Shown here piece after piece: positions 16,657 through 25,358 of a stretch of 62,217 nt of DNA. This DNA is from Sphingobium sp. C100 (GTDB taxonomy: Bacteria > Pseudomonadota > Alphaproteobacteria > Sphingomonadales > Sphingomonadaceae). The stretch is from contig NZ_AYOY01000113.1 of the NCBI RefSeq assembly GCF_000508185.1, forward strand, positions 1 to 62,217. Reading direction: 5' to 3'. How positions within the stretch are numbered: the first letter of the stretch is position 1; each line of letters starts with the position of its first letter. The notes beneath the pieces were generated by a model. That model was not told the origin of the DNA. It saw nothing but the letters and a program-made list of their open reading frames with translations, and did no database searches. The position numbers and the translations under genes were made by a program.

Positions 16657-17963
16657 GCGGGCCCAAGGTCGTGCGAATAGTCACCCGCGAGGAGATTCTC
16701 GAACTCTGTCGAGGTCAGCTGGCCCGCGTCGATTCCGCGCTTGCCGAATGGACTCGCATCGGACGTCGCAATGATTGTATCGATGACGAGGCAATCGCGG
16801 CCGCTCAAAGCCGCCGCGACGCTTTGGCTTCGCTCATCGCGTCTGATCGATTCATCGACCTTCAGAAGCAGGCTCCAATCGAAGAAGCCTTTCTGCGGGA
16901 TGACCTTCAGCGACGTTTGGCCAAGGTTGCATCCGCTCAGGCCGACGCCCGATCGCGCGAGCGGCGCGAGCACGAGGCGGCCAAGGCCTTGCTCAAGGCG
17001 CTTCGCAAGGATGCCGTTCCGCTCGATACCGAGCTTGTGGCTGGTCTCGAGCGAGGTGACTCCGCGGCAACCGCGCGCGGTCTGTTGCTCCTCGGCGGCA
17101 AAGGGGAACCCCAGTCGGACGCGTCGCTCGCCGCCAAGCTGCGCGAGGGCGTGGCAACGCCGTCCTTTGCGGAATGGGCAAGTGCGCAGCCCGCTCCAGC
17201 TCAGGAGCCTGCGTTCGACCGTATTGCCAGGAGAATTGCGGAAATTGCGCAGATTGCCGACCGCACTGAAGAATCAGCTTGGCGCACTCGCCTCAGCGAG
17301 GCGGTCGACGCCCCGCCCAATCGCCGCCATCTGATTCTCGATGCGCTGGAGGTCGAAACAGGACGGGCTCTTACCGAAGCACGCCGACATGCTGCGGCAT
17401 TGTCCGAGTTTCATGCGACGCTCGCCGAAGCTGACATCGCCGGACTTGATACCGCGCACTGGCAAGCGGAGATCGAGACGTTGGCCGCCGAACAGGTTCA
17501 GGCGCGCCAAGCGGAAATGGCTTCAGCGATTCGCGCTCGGCAAACTGCGAAGGCGGTGCAGGCACGGCGCGCGGCTGTTTTGGAAGGCTTGAGCGGTCTT
17601 GGCTATGAGGTGTCCGAGGGCATGTCCACGGCCTGGGCCGCCGAAGGAAGACTGGTGCTGCGGAGCGCGGCCCGCCCGGATTATGGCGTGGAACTCAGCG
17701 GTGCGGATCGCTTCCAGATGCGGCCGGTTGCGTTCGATATCAACGGCCATGGCCCGGAGCCGTCGCGCGACCGAGATGCCGAAACGATCTGGTGTGGAGA
17801 CGTCACCGGTCTTGAAAAGCGGCTCGCCAAGCTCGGCGATGGCCTTCACATCGAGAAGGCGCTAGCGATCGGTGCTGTACCGCTGAAACGGATCGAGATG
17901 AGTGGTCCTGACGGGGGTGCCGCGGCCGAAGCGCCGGTTCTGCGGGAGCGAACGCTGCGCTAG
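16653..17963 (+). CDS. hypothetical helical/coiled-coil protein (island gene G)
   Basis: This 436-residue protein starts at an ATG overlapping the stop of the helicase fusion. Residues about 1-120 and 200-310 are Ala/Arg/Glu-rich helices likely to form coiled coils (for example RSRERREHEAAKALLKAL). The last 110 residues are more mixed and beta-like (GRLVLRSAARPDYGVELSG). There is no membrane segment or signal peptide. It begins MSGPKVVRIVTREEIL, which looks like a conserved N-terminus, but I cannot tie it to a named family. The coupling suggests it is a dedicated partner of gene F. It is the last gene of the island and runs tail to tail into the nuclease gene on the other strand. Confidence 0.75.
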   Translation: MSGPKVVRIVTREEILELCRGQLARVDSALAEWTRIGRRNDCIDDEAIAAAQSRRDALASLIASDRFIDLQKQAPIEEAFLRDDLQRRLAKVASAQADARSRERREHEAAKALLKALRKDAVPLDTELVAGLERGDSAATARGLLLLGGKGEPQSDASLAAKLREGVATPSFAEWASAQPAPAQEPAFDRIARRIAEIAQIADRTEESAWRTRLSEAVDAPPNRRHLILDALEVETGRALTEARRHAAALSEFHATLAEADIAGLDTAHWQAEIETLAAEQVQARQAEMASAIRARQTAKAVQARRAAVLEGLSGLGYEVSEGMSTAWAAEGRLVLRSAARPDYGVELSGADRFQMRPVAFDINGHGPEPSRDRDAETIWCGDVTGLEKRLAKLGDGLHIEKALAIGAVPLKRIEMSGPDGGAAAEAPVLRERTLR

Positions 17964-18592
17964 GGCGCGCGCACGGGACGCCATCCTGCCCGCCGCGCTT
18001 GCGCGGCTGAGCAGAACCAGCGTTCGCCTTTCGACGTGTCTATTCTGACATCTGCGTACGTCCGCGATCCAGGCAGATGGTAGATTCGCGCCCCCGACGC
18101 AGCGATATTCCCCTTGATGCCGCAACTGGCATTCGGTGGCGCCGGATCGGGGCCGCGTTGCGTTCTGCGATAGGCCTCGGGTCTTTGCAGCCCATGGGCC
18201 CAAATGCCCCGACGCGCTGCCCGCGCCCGTGTTTCCGCTGGCACATAGGTGAGGCTGTACCGTCGATACGCCGTGGCCCATCCCGCTTCGACGAGATCCG
18301 CGCCGATATCTCGGCCATTCAACCGGCAGACTGCGACCAGCCGACCGTATCGATCACGTTGGATCGGCGTACAAACAAGCCGCTTTCCCTCCACTCTCGC
18401 TTTCAACCAGGATGCGGCCATCTTGCCGCAGGCATGATCCCGGCGCGGCCCACAAAGCTGCGCGAGTTCGGGTGCATCGACACCCGATAGCCGCACCTTT
18501 TCGCCGCGGACCACCAATGTGTCGCCGTCGACAACCTGGGTCATGCCCGAAAAGGCCGCCTGCATCGCCAGCGCCAACAGAAGGGAAGTCAT
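17960..18592 (-). CDS. thermonuclease-family secreted nuclease (SNase-like)
   Basis: This 210-residue protein has an apparent signal peptide (MTSLLLALAMQAAFS) followed by a staphylococcal-nuclease-like beta-barrel. Visible motifs are VVDGDTLVVRGEKVRLSGVDAPE (Asp and metal-site region), RDRYGRLVAVC with the conserved Arg, and DLVEAGWATAY. The C-terminal 60 residues (SCGIKGNIA, then YHLPGS) are an appended domain seen in other SNase-like proteins of this group. The ATG at 18592 places the signal peptide at the N-terminus; upstream starts add an implausible basic tail. It is convergent with gene G, overlapping by four bases. An exported, Ca2+-dependent phosphodiesterase is expected from family. 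Whether it serves conjugation, nutrition or defence is unknown. Confidence 0.85.
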   Translation of the reverse strand: MTSLLLALAMQAAFSGMTQVVDGDTLVVRGEKVRLSGVDAPELAQLCGPRRDHACGKMAASWLKARVEGKRLVCTPIQRDRYGRLVAVCRLNGRDIGADLVEAGWATAYRRYSLTYVPAETRARAARRGIWAHGLQRPEAYRRTQRGPDPAPPNASCGIKGNIAASGARIYHLPGSRTYADVRIDTSKGERWFCSAAQARRAGWRPVRAP

Positions 18593-18659
18593 TCCTCTTT
18601 GTTCCTCATTCCAATCAAGTATAAATCGCTGCGCGCAAAGGACAAAGGGGGGTGCCGAA

Positions 18660-19653
18660 ATGGTGACGAGTAGACAAGTTGGGCGCGGCGTGGTGCGAAC
18701 AATGCGCGCTATGGACCGTGCAGCCAAACAGGCTGAACGGCAGCGTGTAGCGCATCAGCAGGCCCTGCACCGCCAGTCTCTGCTCGATGCCTCGGCAGAG
18801 GCCGCCGCGGAATATGAAGCAATTATGGAGGCGCTGACCGGCGCGCATCGGATTTCGCTTGCCCGCCGGGACTGGCTGACGGTTGCCACCGCACCCGCCG
18901 TAGCCACACCGGGACGGGCAGACGACGCCGAACGCGCAGCATCCGCCGAACTCGAAAACTACACGCCAGGCTGGTTTACGCGCCTTCTCAAGCGCGAAGA
19001 GCGCGCTCGGCAGGCGCTGGCCGATGCCGTTGATGCCGCGCGCGCGCGACGATGCCGAGCACAAGCGACGGGCGGACGCCGCCGACGCCGAGAATCGGAG
19101 GATTGCCCACGCACAGCGCCTGGTCGAGCGTAATCCTGACGCCATGGTCAAAGCACTCGAAGAAGAGAGTGCGCTGGGTGATCTGCCGTTCAGCGTGGAA
19201 GGCCTCGACACCCTGTTCATAGATGGCCGTGTCGTCGCCGTGGTCGACGGTCTCGATCTTGAGGATATGCCGGAAGAAAGCGTGACATTGCTGAAATCCG
19301 GAAAGGCGTCGGTCAAAGCACTACCCATTGGCAAGCGCTATGAACTTCATCGCGACGCCATCTGCTCGGCGGCGGTCCGCGTCGCGATCGAGTTTCTGGC
19401 GGTCCTGCCGATCGAGGAGGTTGAAGTCGTCATGCTCACCGACATCCTCGACAGAGGAAGCGGTCATATCGATGCCCATCCCGTTCTCCATCTCCGCGTC
19501 ACCCTTCAGGCGTTGAACACGCTCAATCTGGCACGCACCGAAGCCTCGGCGCTTGTCGAAAGGCTTGGCGGGCATATGGAGTGGAACAAGCGCGAAGGCT
19601 TCCGGGCAATCAATGCGGCCGCCTTTGGTATCGATCTCGATGCAGAGACCTGA
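18660..19653 (+). pseudogene. frameshifted gene for an unknown ~330-aa coiled-coil protein
   Basis: Two frames on the same strand read as one protein. The first starts at ATG 18660 behind an AGGGGGG ribosome site and runs to about 19046 (helical, RAMDRAAKQAERQR, then LKREERARQALADAVDAARAR). The second continues in another frame as DDAEHKRRADAADAENRRIAHAQ through to the stop at 19653. The switch lies in an alternating GC tract at 19038-19048; adding one GC unit joins the two frames exactly. Without it the first frame ends at 19133 in Arg-rich nonsense. The second half is mixed alpha/beta (VVAVVDGLDLEDMPEESV, IEEVEVVMLTDIL). Function is unknown. It may be a true pseudogene, a phase-variable gene or a sequencing error. 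Confidence 0.65.
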
Positions 19654-19712
19654 GCCGCTCCCGGACGAACGGGATTGCCGGGCCCTAACGCGAAGCTGTT
19701 CTGCCAGTCTGA

Positions 19713-20252
19713 CTAGATCCGCACACCTGCGATCGCCCAAAGCTGTTTGAGGCTCATCTCGATCTCGCCCAATCGCGCCTGATCCAGGCCGCTGAGCATC
19801 GCGACGACATATTCATCGGTCCGATAGGCGTCCATGATGGCGTTGCGCTGTCTGGCCAGCGCCACAAACTCCACGGCCAATGCGCTGTCGTCTACCGGCT
19901 TCAGGAGGTTCGGCCGAAAGCGCTTGGGTTCGTAGACAGCATTGGCGTCAGGGAGGAAAAGGAGCTTCGCCACCTGGCCAAGCTGCGGACTCACATCGAG
20001 CAAATTGCCCTGCCGGTTACGCCAGACACCATGATGCTCCGCCTCGAAATAGAGGCCCGGGACATGCCAGATCGCCCAGCCGAACGCGGTTTCTCCGCCC
20101 GCCCTGGCGATCTTCCGGGCAACATTGTCAAAGCAGGCGGACTGTTGCGCGTCAGCGGAAGGTTTCGACCGAACGAAAACGGGGCGCTCCGACGATATCT
20201 CGCGGCAAAATTCCAAAATGCCACCGCTCAAACTTTTCGGTACCGTGCTCAT
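19713..20252 (-). CDS. hypothetical protein with Cys...His...Asp pattern
   Basis: I do not recognise this 179-residue protein. The middle contains SACFDNVARKIARAGG, then GWAIWHVPGLYFEAEHHGVW and GNLLDVSPQ: a Cys, a His pair within AEHH and an Asp in order, as in papain-like or transglutaminase-like folds. This is only a pattern, not a proven active site. There is no signal peptide or membrane helix. It is the most distal gene of the minus-strand series that begins at the integrase (integrase, sce7726, sce7725, RES protein, 249-aa protein, this gene), with short gaps throughout, so co-expression with those genes is plausible. Confidence 0.65.
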   Translation of the reverse strand: MSTVPKSLSGGILEFCREISSERPVFVRSKPSADAQQSACFDNVARKIARAGGETAFGWAIWHVPGLYFEAEHHGVWRNRQGNLLDVSPQLGQVAKLLFLPDANAVYEPKRFRPNLLKPVDDSALAVEFVALARQRNAIMDAYRTDEYVVAMLSGLDQARLGEIEMSLKQLWAIAGVRI

Positions 20253-20303
20253 GCCGCGCTGCCCAAAGACCGGGGCGAGACACGGCCAGCATCGAAGGTG
20301 AGA

Positions 20304-21053
20304 TCACAGCAATCCAATGAACTGGATCCAGGCGCTCAGCGTGTCGGCGACAGTGACGAGCAGATTTTGCAGGGCGGCGTTCTTGCTGACGACTTCGATA
20401 GTCAATGCACCCCCGATTGCGGCAACGCCGCCCTTTACGAGCGCCTGCGCGCCGGACTTGAGCCACGATCCAATCATGCTGGCAAGCTGCCGCAGTCGGC
20501 CCTCCGCCTTCTCCAGAACGACCGTGTTGGCTTCGACCTTAGGAACGGGCTTGCTGAGCTCCTGGCGAATGTCGGTGATGCTATCGCGCGCAGCGTCGAT
20601 CTGCGCTTGGTCCACGTCCAACCGAAATTCGGCGGGGGCCTGGTTATGACCGATCATCGACGAGCGCTCGCGAAGCTGCGCTAAAGCACGGTCCAGCTCG
20701 TCGAGTTGCCGGGGCAGTTGCGCCAACCGGAGTGCCAATGGGAGCGGCTCGTCTTCGGGCTCGTCATCGTCGGGCAGGTGCTGCAAGCCGAAATCGATAT
20801 TCTCGAGCAACTCGTGACCGTTGACGTCGGTCTCCCTCATATTCTCGGCGCCGAGCGGATATTCCCACAGCTCCCACGTCAGCGAGCCTAGGGCGGGATG
20901 ATCGAGGGCGGCCGAATAGCCGATTTCCTGGCCCATTTGCCGCTCGTCCGCCGCGAATTCCGCCCAGTCCAATTCGTCGGCAGGAATTTCAAATATCTCT
21001 CCGCTCGTCGCATGCCGGATGCGCGCGACGCCGCGGGAATAAATGCCGGTCAT
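20304..21053 (-). CDS. hypothetical protein with hydrophobic C-terminus
   Basis: This 249-residue protein follows the RES gene by nine bases on the same strand. Residues 1-100 are acidic and soluble (GEIFEIPADELDWAEF, DDDEPEDEPL). A helical segment at about 100-190 includes the short motif MIGHNQAP. The last 55 residues are rich in Ala, Gly, Val and Leu (ALVKGGVAAIGGALTIEVV, then LQNLLVTVADTLSAWIQFIGLL) and could form one or two membrane-inserting helices. No family is recognised. The soluble front plus membrane-active tail is typical of some phage-defence effectors, but here that is inference. Confidence 0.65.
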   Translation of the reverse strand: MTGIYSRGVARIRHATSGEIFEIPADELDWAEFAADERQMGQEIGYSAALDHPALGSLTWELWEYPLGAENMRETDVNGHELLENIDFGLQHLPDDDEPEDEPLPLALRLAQLPRQLDELDRALAQLRERSSMIGHNQAPAEFRLDVDQAQIDAARDSITDIRQELSKPVPKVEANTVVLEKAEGRLRQLASMIGSWLKSGAQALVKGGVAAIGGALTIEVVSKNAALQNLLVTVADTLSAWIQFIGLL

Positions 21054-21062
21054 GCCGCCACC

Positions 21063-22085
21063 CTAGGCGGCCGCGACTTCAACGGAGACCTTCGTCACGT
21101 TGAACAGCGACACCGCTCCGCCGGCGGCCTTGCCGGGATCGAACAGGGCGAGGTTGATTCCGTCGCTCACCGAGCTGCGGTAGACGACGCCGTCGAAGCC
21201 GCTCTTCTTGATGAATTCGCACAAATACTGGCTGGGAATATAGTCGATGGCCGCGCCCGAGGGCAGGACCGGTCGCGTCAGTTCGTCACCCAGGCGCTCC
21301 AGGAACGGCAGATCGGCGCGCAGCTGGCCAATCTCGCTCGCGTCAGTCAGGATGAAGGGCGAGACCAGCTTGCGCGGGTTGCGCAAATCGACCGTGCGGA
21401 TCTCCGGAATGGTGAAATCGGCGACGCAGGCAACTTCGCCGGTGTGCGGGCGGATTTCCGCGGCCGCCGTTTCGGGAAGCGAGCCGAGATAGAGATAGGG
21501 GATGCCCGCCGGATTGGCGCGGCCGTGCGATGCGCGGCGCTTCGGCGGCGCCCCCATCTTGTTGATCGGGAAGGTTTCGTCGTCGGTGCGGATGCGGGCG
21601 CGATACCATTGCCGCGGCAAGGGCGGCGCCAGCAGCAGGTCGAGGAGCTGGCGCAGCCGGTTTCGATCGATCGCGACATCGAGAAACCAGCGATTCTTAT
21701 ACATCATCTCGTCGCGCAAGGTTTCCCAGAGCGCGAGGCCCTCGCTGATATAGCTTGGTGACGGCGCGAAGGGACGGCGCACGATCTCGCCATCGTCCAG
21801 GATTTCGCCGAGCAATTCCTTGGCGTGCGCCACATCCATGTGCGGGTGCGTGAAGAGCTGCCAGTCGTCCTTCATCCACTCGACCAGCGATTTTCCGTCG
21901 TCGCTGGGCTCGTACACATTCACGAGCAGCTCGAACCATGTGGCGAGCTGGGCCGGCTCGACCAGCAGCGTGTCGGCCGTTCCGCAGAAGCTGCAGGTGC
22001 CGCGTTTCGCATCCAAGGATGGGAAGATGTCATCGCGCAGGCCGCGATCATCGAAACATTCAGGACAGCAGTATTTTTTCGGCAT
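21063..22085 (-). CDS. RES-domain protein with N-terminal zinc ribbon (possible NAD-degrading toxin)
   Basis: This 340-residue protein opens with CCPECFDDRG and CSFCG, a zinc-ribbon-like pair, followed by a helical region like the N-terminal HEPN/RES-associated domain. From about residue 185 it has a RES domain: WYRARIR, MGAPPKRRASHGRANPAGIPYLYLGS, TAAAEIRPHTGEVACVADF, VDLRNP, then the C-terminal SQYLCEFIKKSGFDGVVYRSS. RES proteins include NAD+-cleaving toxins and, with helical N-terminal domains, members of conflict loci. It lies six bases after the sce7725-type gene on the same strand. No obvious cognate antitoxin of the Xre type is adjacent, so it probably acts within the local operon. Confidence 0.82.
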   Translation of the reverse strand: MPKKYCCPECFDDRGLRDDIFPSLDAKRGTCSFCGTADTLLVEPAQLATWFELLVNVYEPSDDGKSLVEWMKDDWQLFTHPHMDVAHAKELLGEILDDGEIVRRPFAPSPSYISEGLALWETLRDEMMYKNRWFLDVAIDRNRLRQLLDLLLAPPLPRQWYRARIRTDDETFPINKMGAPPKRRASHGRANPAGIPYLYLGSLPETAAAEIRPHTGEVACVADFTIPEIRTVDLRNPRKLVSPFILTDASEIGQLRADLPFLERLGDELTRPVLPSGAAIDYIPSQYLCEFIKKSGFDGVVYRSSVSDGINLALFDPGKAAGGAVSLFNVTKVSVEVAAA

Positions 22086-22091
22086 GCCCGC

Positions 22092-23027
22092 TCAACCGAG
22101 ATAGTGAGCCAGCGTCTCGATATGATGCTTCATCGAGAGCTTCTTCACATAGCCGAGGCCGGGGAAATGCCCCTTCTCGTGCAGCCCGAGAAATTCCTTC
22201 AGCGCTTCCGTCTCATGGAGATGGGAGGTGCCGCTCTCGAACTTGGCGACGAGCTTCGCGAGGGCCTGGCCAAACTTGCCCGCCGGGTCGGTCGGCGTGT
22301 CCTTCGTGTCCGAGACGAAGTGATAGATGTACATCACCTCGTCCTTGTCGGGGTCGATAAAGGTCAGATGGATCGCGACGGCATAGGCCGGCCCGCCGCC
22401 CTCGCTATAGACATCGCCGACCGTCAGGAAGTCGCCGAAGCCCGCCATCCCGAGGTCTTCATAGGTGACATGGAGGTCAGAAAACTCTTCCATCGGCGGA
22501 TAGTCGGCGTTGCGCTGGCGCTTGAAGCCATCGCGCACGAGGATGCGCTCGCTCTGGTCGAAATGCTTGCGATAAAGAAGCTTGGCATGGTCCTCGACGA
22601 AGACGTTGGTCATGTCGGCTAGGTCGTCTGCGAGCGCTGCGGCAAGATCCTTCGGTGCGGTGAAGCCCGCATGGACCAGAACCGGATTATGATCAGCGTG
22701 ATCGGCATGACAGGCCATGACCTCATCGACGGTCATGTCGCTGCGGAGGAGAATGCCGGCGCTGATCGCATCGTTGTCCAGAAAGCCTTCCTGCAGAAAG
22801 CCCGTGATGCTGGCGCCGTCCTCCTGATGATCGCCATGGCGAGGATTGACGATGACGATCGCTTTGCCACCAGCGTCGCAAACCGCGGTGAGGGTCTTTT
22901 TCAGACCGCCAAGCGCCTCGCGCACCGGCTCGATGATCGGCACGAAATCCTTCTCGGCGAGCAGCGGGGCCATTTCGCGGATCGTGATGAGTTCGAACTG
23001 CTTTCCGCGAAAATAGGGATAATACAT
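22092..23027 (-). CDS. sce7725-type (beta-protein-like) family protein
   Basis: This 311-residue protein begins MYYPYFRGKQFELITIRE, the characteristic start of the sce7725 group, which is related to phage-type beta-family proteins with a TIM-barrel-like layout (repeated V-I-E-P, GKAIVIVNPRHG, NPVLVHAGF, FVEDHAK segments). The start at 23027 is chosen on that N-terminus. The gene begins seven bases after the stop of the sce7726-type gene, the usual partner of this family. No biochemical activity is known to me. The recurrent pairing with a nuclease-like protein suggests a two-component conflict module, which is inference. Confidence 0.8.
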   Translation of the reverse strand: MYYPYFRGKQFELITIREMAPLLAEKDFVPIIEPVREALGGLKKTLTAVCDAGGKAIVIVNPRHGDHQEDGASITGFLQEGFLDNDAISAGILLRSDMTVDEVMACHADHADHNPVLVHAGFTAPKDLAAALADDLADMTNVFVEDHAKLLYRKHFDQSERILVRDGFKRQRNADYPPMEEFSDLHVTYEDLGMAGFGDFLTVGDVYSEGGGPAYAVAIHLTFIDPDKDEVMYIYHFVSDTKDTPTDPAGKFGQALAKLVAKFESGTSHLHETEALKEFLGLHEKGHFPGLGYVKKLSMKHHIETLAHYLG

Positions 23028-23034
23028 GCGTTGA

Positions 23035-24054
23035 TCAGCTCCAGGCCAGGGCCGCGCCGAGCGGCGTCGCGACAGCTTCGACCAATCGGCCATGGTCGCC
23101 GCGGCGCACTGGGATCGACAGCGCCGCAGCCTGCAACGAATCCGGCAGCCGGTCGATGAGATCGCCGAGCGGGGCAAGGTCGCGGGTGCGCTTGAGGGTT
23201 CGCACCATCTCGAAATGCACCGCCGTCGGATCGAGACCGACGAACAGCTCGCGCAGGGCCGCGTGCCGCTGCGTGTTCGGTACTTGCGGAACCGCTATGC
23301 CGAGCGCCTTCAGGATTGCGCACGCTTCGGCCGCGCGAAGGGCTTCAAAGACCGTCACCGGACAGATGCGTTCGGGACGGTCGATCGCCTCGCGCACGGT
23401 TTGGATCTGGTAGCGCTTCGACAGGCACATCACGCCGACATCGTCGGGCACCGTCGCCCACACGCCTTCGACATGGCCTTCGCTGGCGATGACGTTCACC
23501 TTGGCGAAGACACGCTTGTAATTCTCGACCTGATTGGCGAGCCGGGCGAGGGAATCGCGCTCCGACTTGATTTCATAGACGGTCGCGGTGCCGTTCAAAA
23601 TCACCAGATCGGCTTTGCACGATCCCGCCCGAAACTCGTTGAGCATCGAGGCAGTGCGCAGCGAATGCGTGCCCATGAGGATCTTGTGGCTGATCGCCGC
23701 GCGATAGATGTACTCGTCGCGCTGTCCGGCGACCTTCAGAATCTCGAAAGCCGAATCAAACGTGTCGCCGACGCTCGCGTCAGTGCCGCAACGGCGGACC
23801 AAGTCCGTCTGATCGACAAGACGACGAAAGAGGCCAGAGCGACCCTTTTTGGCCATTTCACGGAAAACGGCAGCGGAAAACAGGCGCGTCAAAGCAGAAA
23901 GTTGCGTTGCGCTGCTAATGATCGATCCCCCGCCCGTGTCGCAATTCGCACTGTGCAACGCACTCGCTCTTAGCCGAGAACCTTCCAGGAAGGAATCGGG
24001 GAAATGATCGGGCCGGACAGACCAGACCTGAAGCGCTGTCGGCTGACCCGTCAT
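23035..24054 (-). CDS. sce7726-type protein with PD-(D/E)XK-like nuclease core
   Basis: This 339-residue protein contains the core SCKADLVILNGTATVYEIKSERDSLARL at about residues 145-172. An Asp is followed by a strand and Glu-Ile-Lys, matching the D...E-x-K motif of PD-(D/E)XK nucleases. The region from LSALTRLFSAAVFREMAKKG to the core matches the sce7726 family layout. Its ATG at 24054 overlaps the integrase stop (TCATG on the plus strand, ATGA on the gene strand), so I kept this start, although the family core begins about 45 residues later. It pairs with the sce7725-type gene downstream. It is probably a DNA- or RNA-directed nuclease of a small defence operon. Confidence 0.78.
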   Translation of the reverse strand: MTGQPTALQVWSVRPDHFPDSFLEGSRLRASALHSANCDTGGGSIISSATQLSALTRLFSAAVFREMAKKGRSGLFRRLVDQTDLVRRCGTDASVGDTFDSAFEILKVAGQRDEYIYRAAISHKILMGTHSLRTASMLNEFRAGSCKADLVILNGTATVYEIKSERDSLARLANQVENYKRVFAKVNVIASEGHVEGVWATVPDDVGVMCLSKRYQIQTVREAIDRPERICPVTVFEALRAAEACAILKALGIAVPQVPNTQRHAALRELFVGLDPTAVHFEMVRTLKRTRDLAPLGDLIDRLPDSLQAAALSIPVRRGDHGRLVEAVATPLGAALAWS

Positions 24055-25358
24055 GACGCGGGACTTGCGGCGGCCTTGCGGCGCGGTTGGACCGGCGGAC
24101 GACCCAGCGCGACGGCGATCTTCGCCGAGGCGCGTTCGGCTGCCCGCTTCGCGGGCGCAAGCTGGACATGCGCATAGATCGCGGTCGAACGCGGGCTGCG
24201 ATGGCCGAGGATGGCACCGGTCATTGCGAGCGCCTGACCGGCGGAGGTCGATGTTGAGCCCATGGTGTGCCGCAGGGTATGCGGCGTAACATCATGGAGG
24301 CCGGAGAGCTTCTTCACTTTGGGCCAAATGCCCTTTGTCCCCTGGAAGAAGGACTCGCCTTCGGTCGCCGGAAAAACGAACGCGGATTCCGCGTCGCGCG
24401 CGATGCCGCGCAGGATCTCGATCGCGGCCAGCCCAAGCGGCCGGACCGAGCGCCCCGTTTTGGTGTTTTCGAACATGAGAAAGCCGCGATCGAGATCGAC
24501 TTCGCTCCACTTCAGGCCGGCGATCTCGTTGCGGCGGCAGCCGGTCAACGCCCATAGCCGCGCGATCGCGATCGCTTTCGGGTTGGTGCCGCTAGCCTCG
24601 AGCTGGTCAAAGGCGGCGCCGAGGCGTTTGACCTCTTCGAGGGTCAGGAAGCGCTCGCGCTGATTGTCGGTCTTCCGGACCGCCGCCTTGTCGACAGGGT
24701 TCCGGTCGGTCAGCTCAAGCCGCATGGCAAAGCTGTACATGGCCGACAGATCGCGGATCGCCTTGCGCGCGGCGCCTTCGCCGCCGCGGACGATGATCCG
24801 CTTGCGTGGACCGATCTTCTCATCCTTCGCGGTCTTGCCGCTCGCGACATCGCGCGCGAACTGCTCGACGTCGGCGATGCTGACATCCCCGACCCGCTTG
24901 CGCCCCAGAAGGGCGACAATGTGATGATCGATCCGCGCCATCGTATATTGCTTGGTCAGCGCCTTCATCGGCTCGCCGATGCGCTTGCCGCGCTGGATCA
25001 CGCAGCCGCGCTCCTCATACAGATCGCGCAACTGCGAAATCAGTAACTCGCCGCGCTTGGCGATACGCTTCTCGCCGGGGTCCTGGCCGTTGGCGACCGC
25101 ACCAAGGACCGCCTTGCCCTGTTTGCGCGCCTGGTCGATCGTCAGGGCACCGTAGCGACCGAGGGTATAAGTGCGACGCTTGGCCGTCCGGCCGCCGCCG
25201 TCGATCCGATAGCGCACGATGAAGGATTTGACGCCGCTCGGCATGATGCGAAGACCGAAGCCCGCGAGTTCGGCGTCCCACAGCTCGTACTGCTCGGAAC
25301 GAACGACCGCACGATCGCACAGGTCGCGCGTCAGTTTGGCGGTCGATCGCTTGCCCAC
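24051..25358 (-). CDS. tyrosine recombinase, P4-type integrase of the element
   Basis: This 435-residue integrase has an N-terminal arm-binding domain (LTRDLCDRAVVRSEQYELWDAELAGFGLRI, typical of DUF4102-type integrases), a SAM-like core-binding helix bundle, and a C-terminal catalytic domain. Catalytic residues are visible: Arg in TGCRRNEIAGL, His-x-x-Arg in HTLRHTMGS, His in LGHRS, and the nucleophilic Tyr in STAIYAHV. The start is GTG 25358, preceded by a strong GGAGG at -9; a longer ATG frame reaches 25445 but lacks such a site. It lies 170 bp from the tRNA-Gly fragment, which it presumably recognises. Its stop overlaps the sce7726-type gene, so integrase and defence genes appear co-transcribed. 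Confidence 0.93.
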   Translation of the reverse strand: MGKRSTAKLTRDLCDRAVVRSEQYELWDAELAGFGLRIMPSGVKSFIVRYRIDGGGRTAKRRTYTLGRYGALTIDQARKQGKAVLGAVANGQDPGEKRIAKRGELLISQLRDLYEERGCVIQRGKRIGEPMKALTKQYTMARIDHHIVALLGRKRVGDVSIADVEQFARDVASGKTAKDEKIGPRKRIIVRGGEGAARKAIRDLSAMYSFAMRLELTDRNPVDKAAVRKTDNQRERFLTLEEVKRLGAAFDQLEASGTNPKAIAIARLWALTGCRRNEIAGLKWSEVDLDRGFLMFENTKTGRSVRPLGLAAIEILRGIARDAESAFVFPATEGESFFQGTKGIWPKVKKLSGLHDVTPHTLRHTMGSTSTSAGQALAMTGAILGHRSPRSTAIYAHVQLAPAKRAAERASAKIAVALGRPPVQPRRKAAASPAS

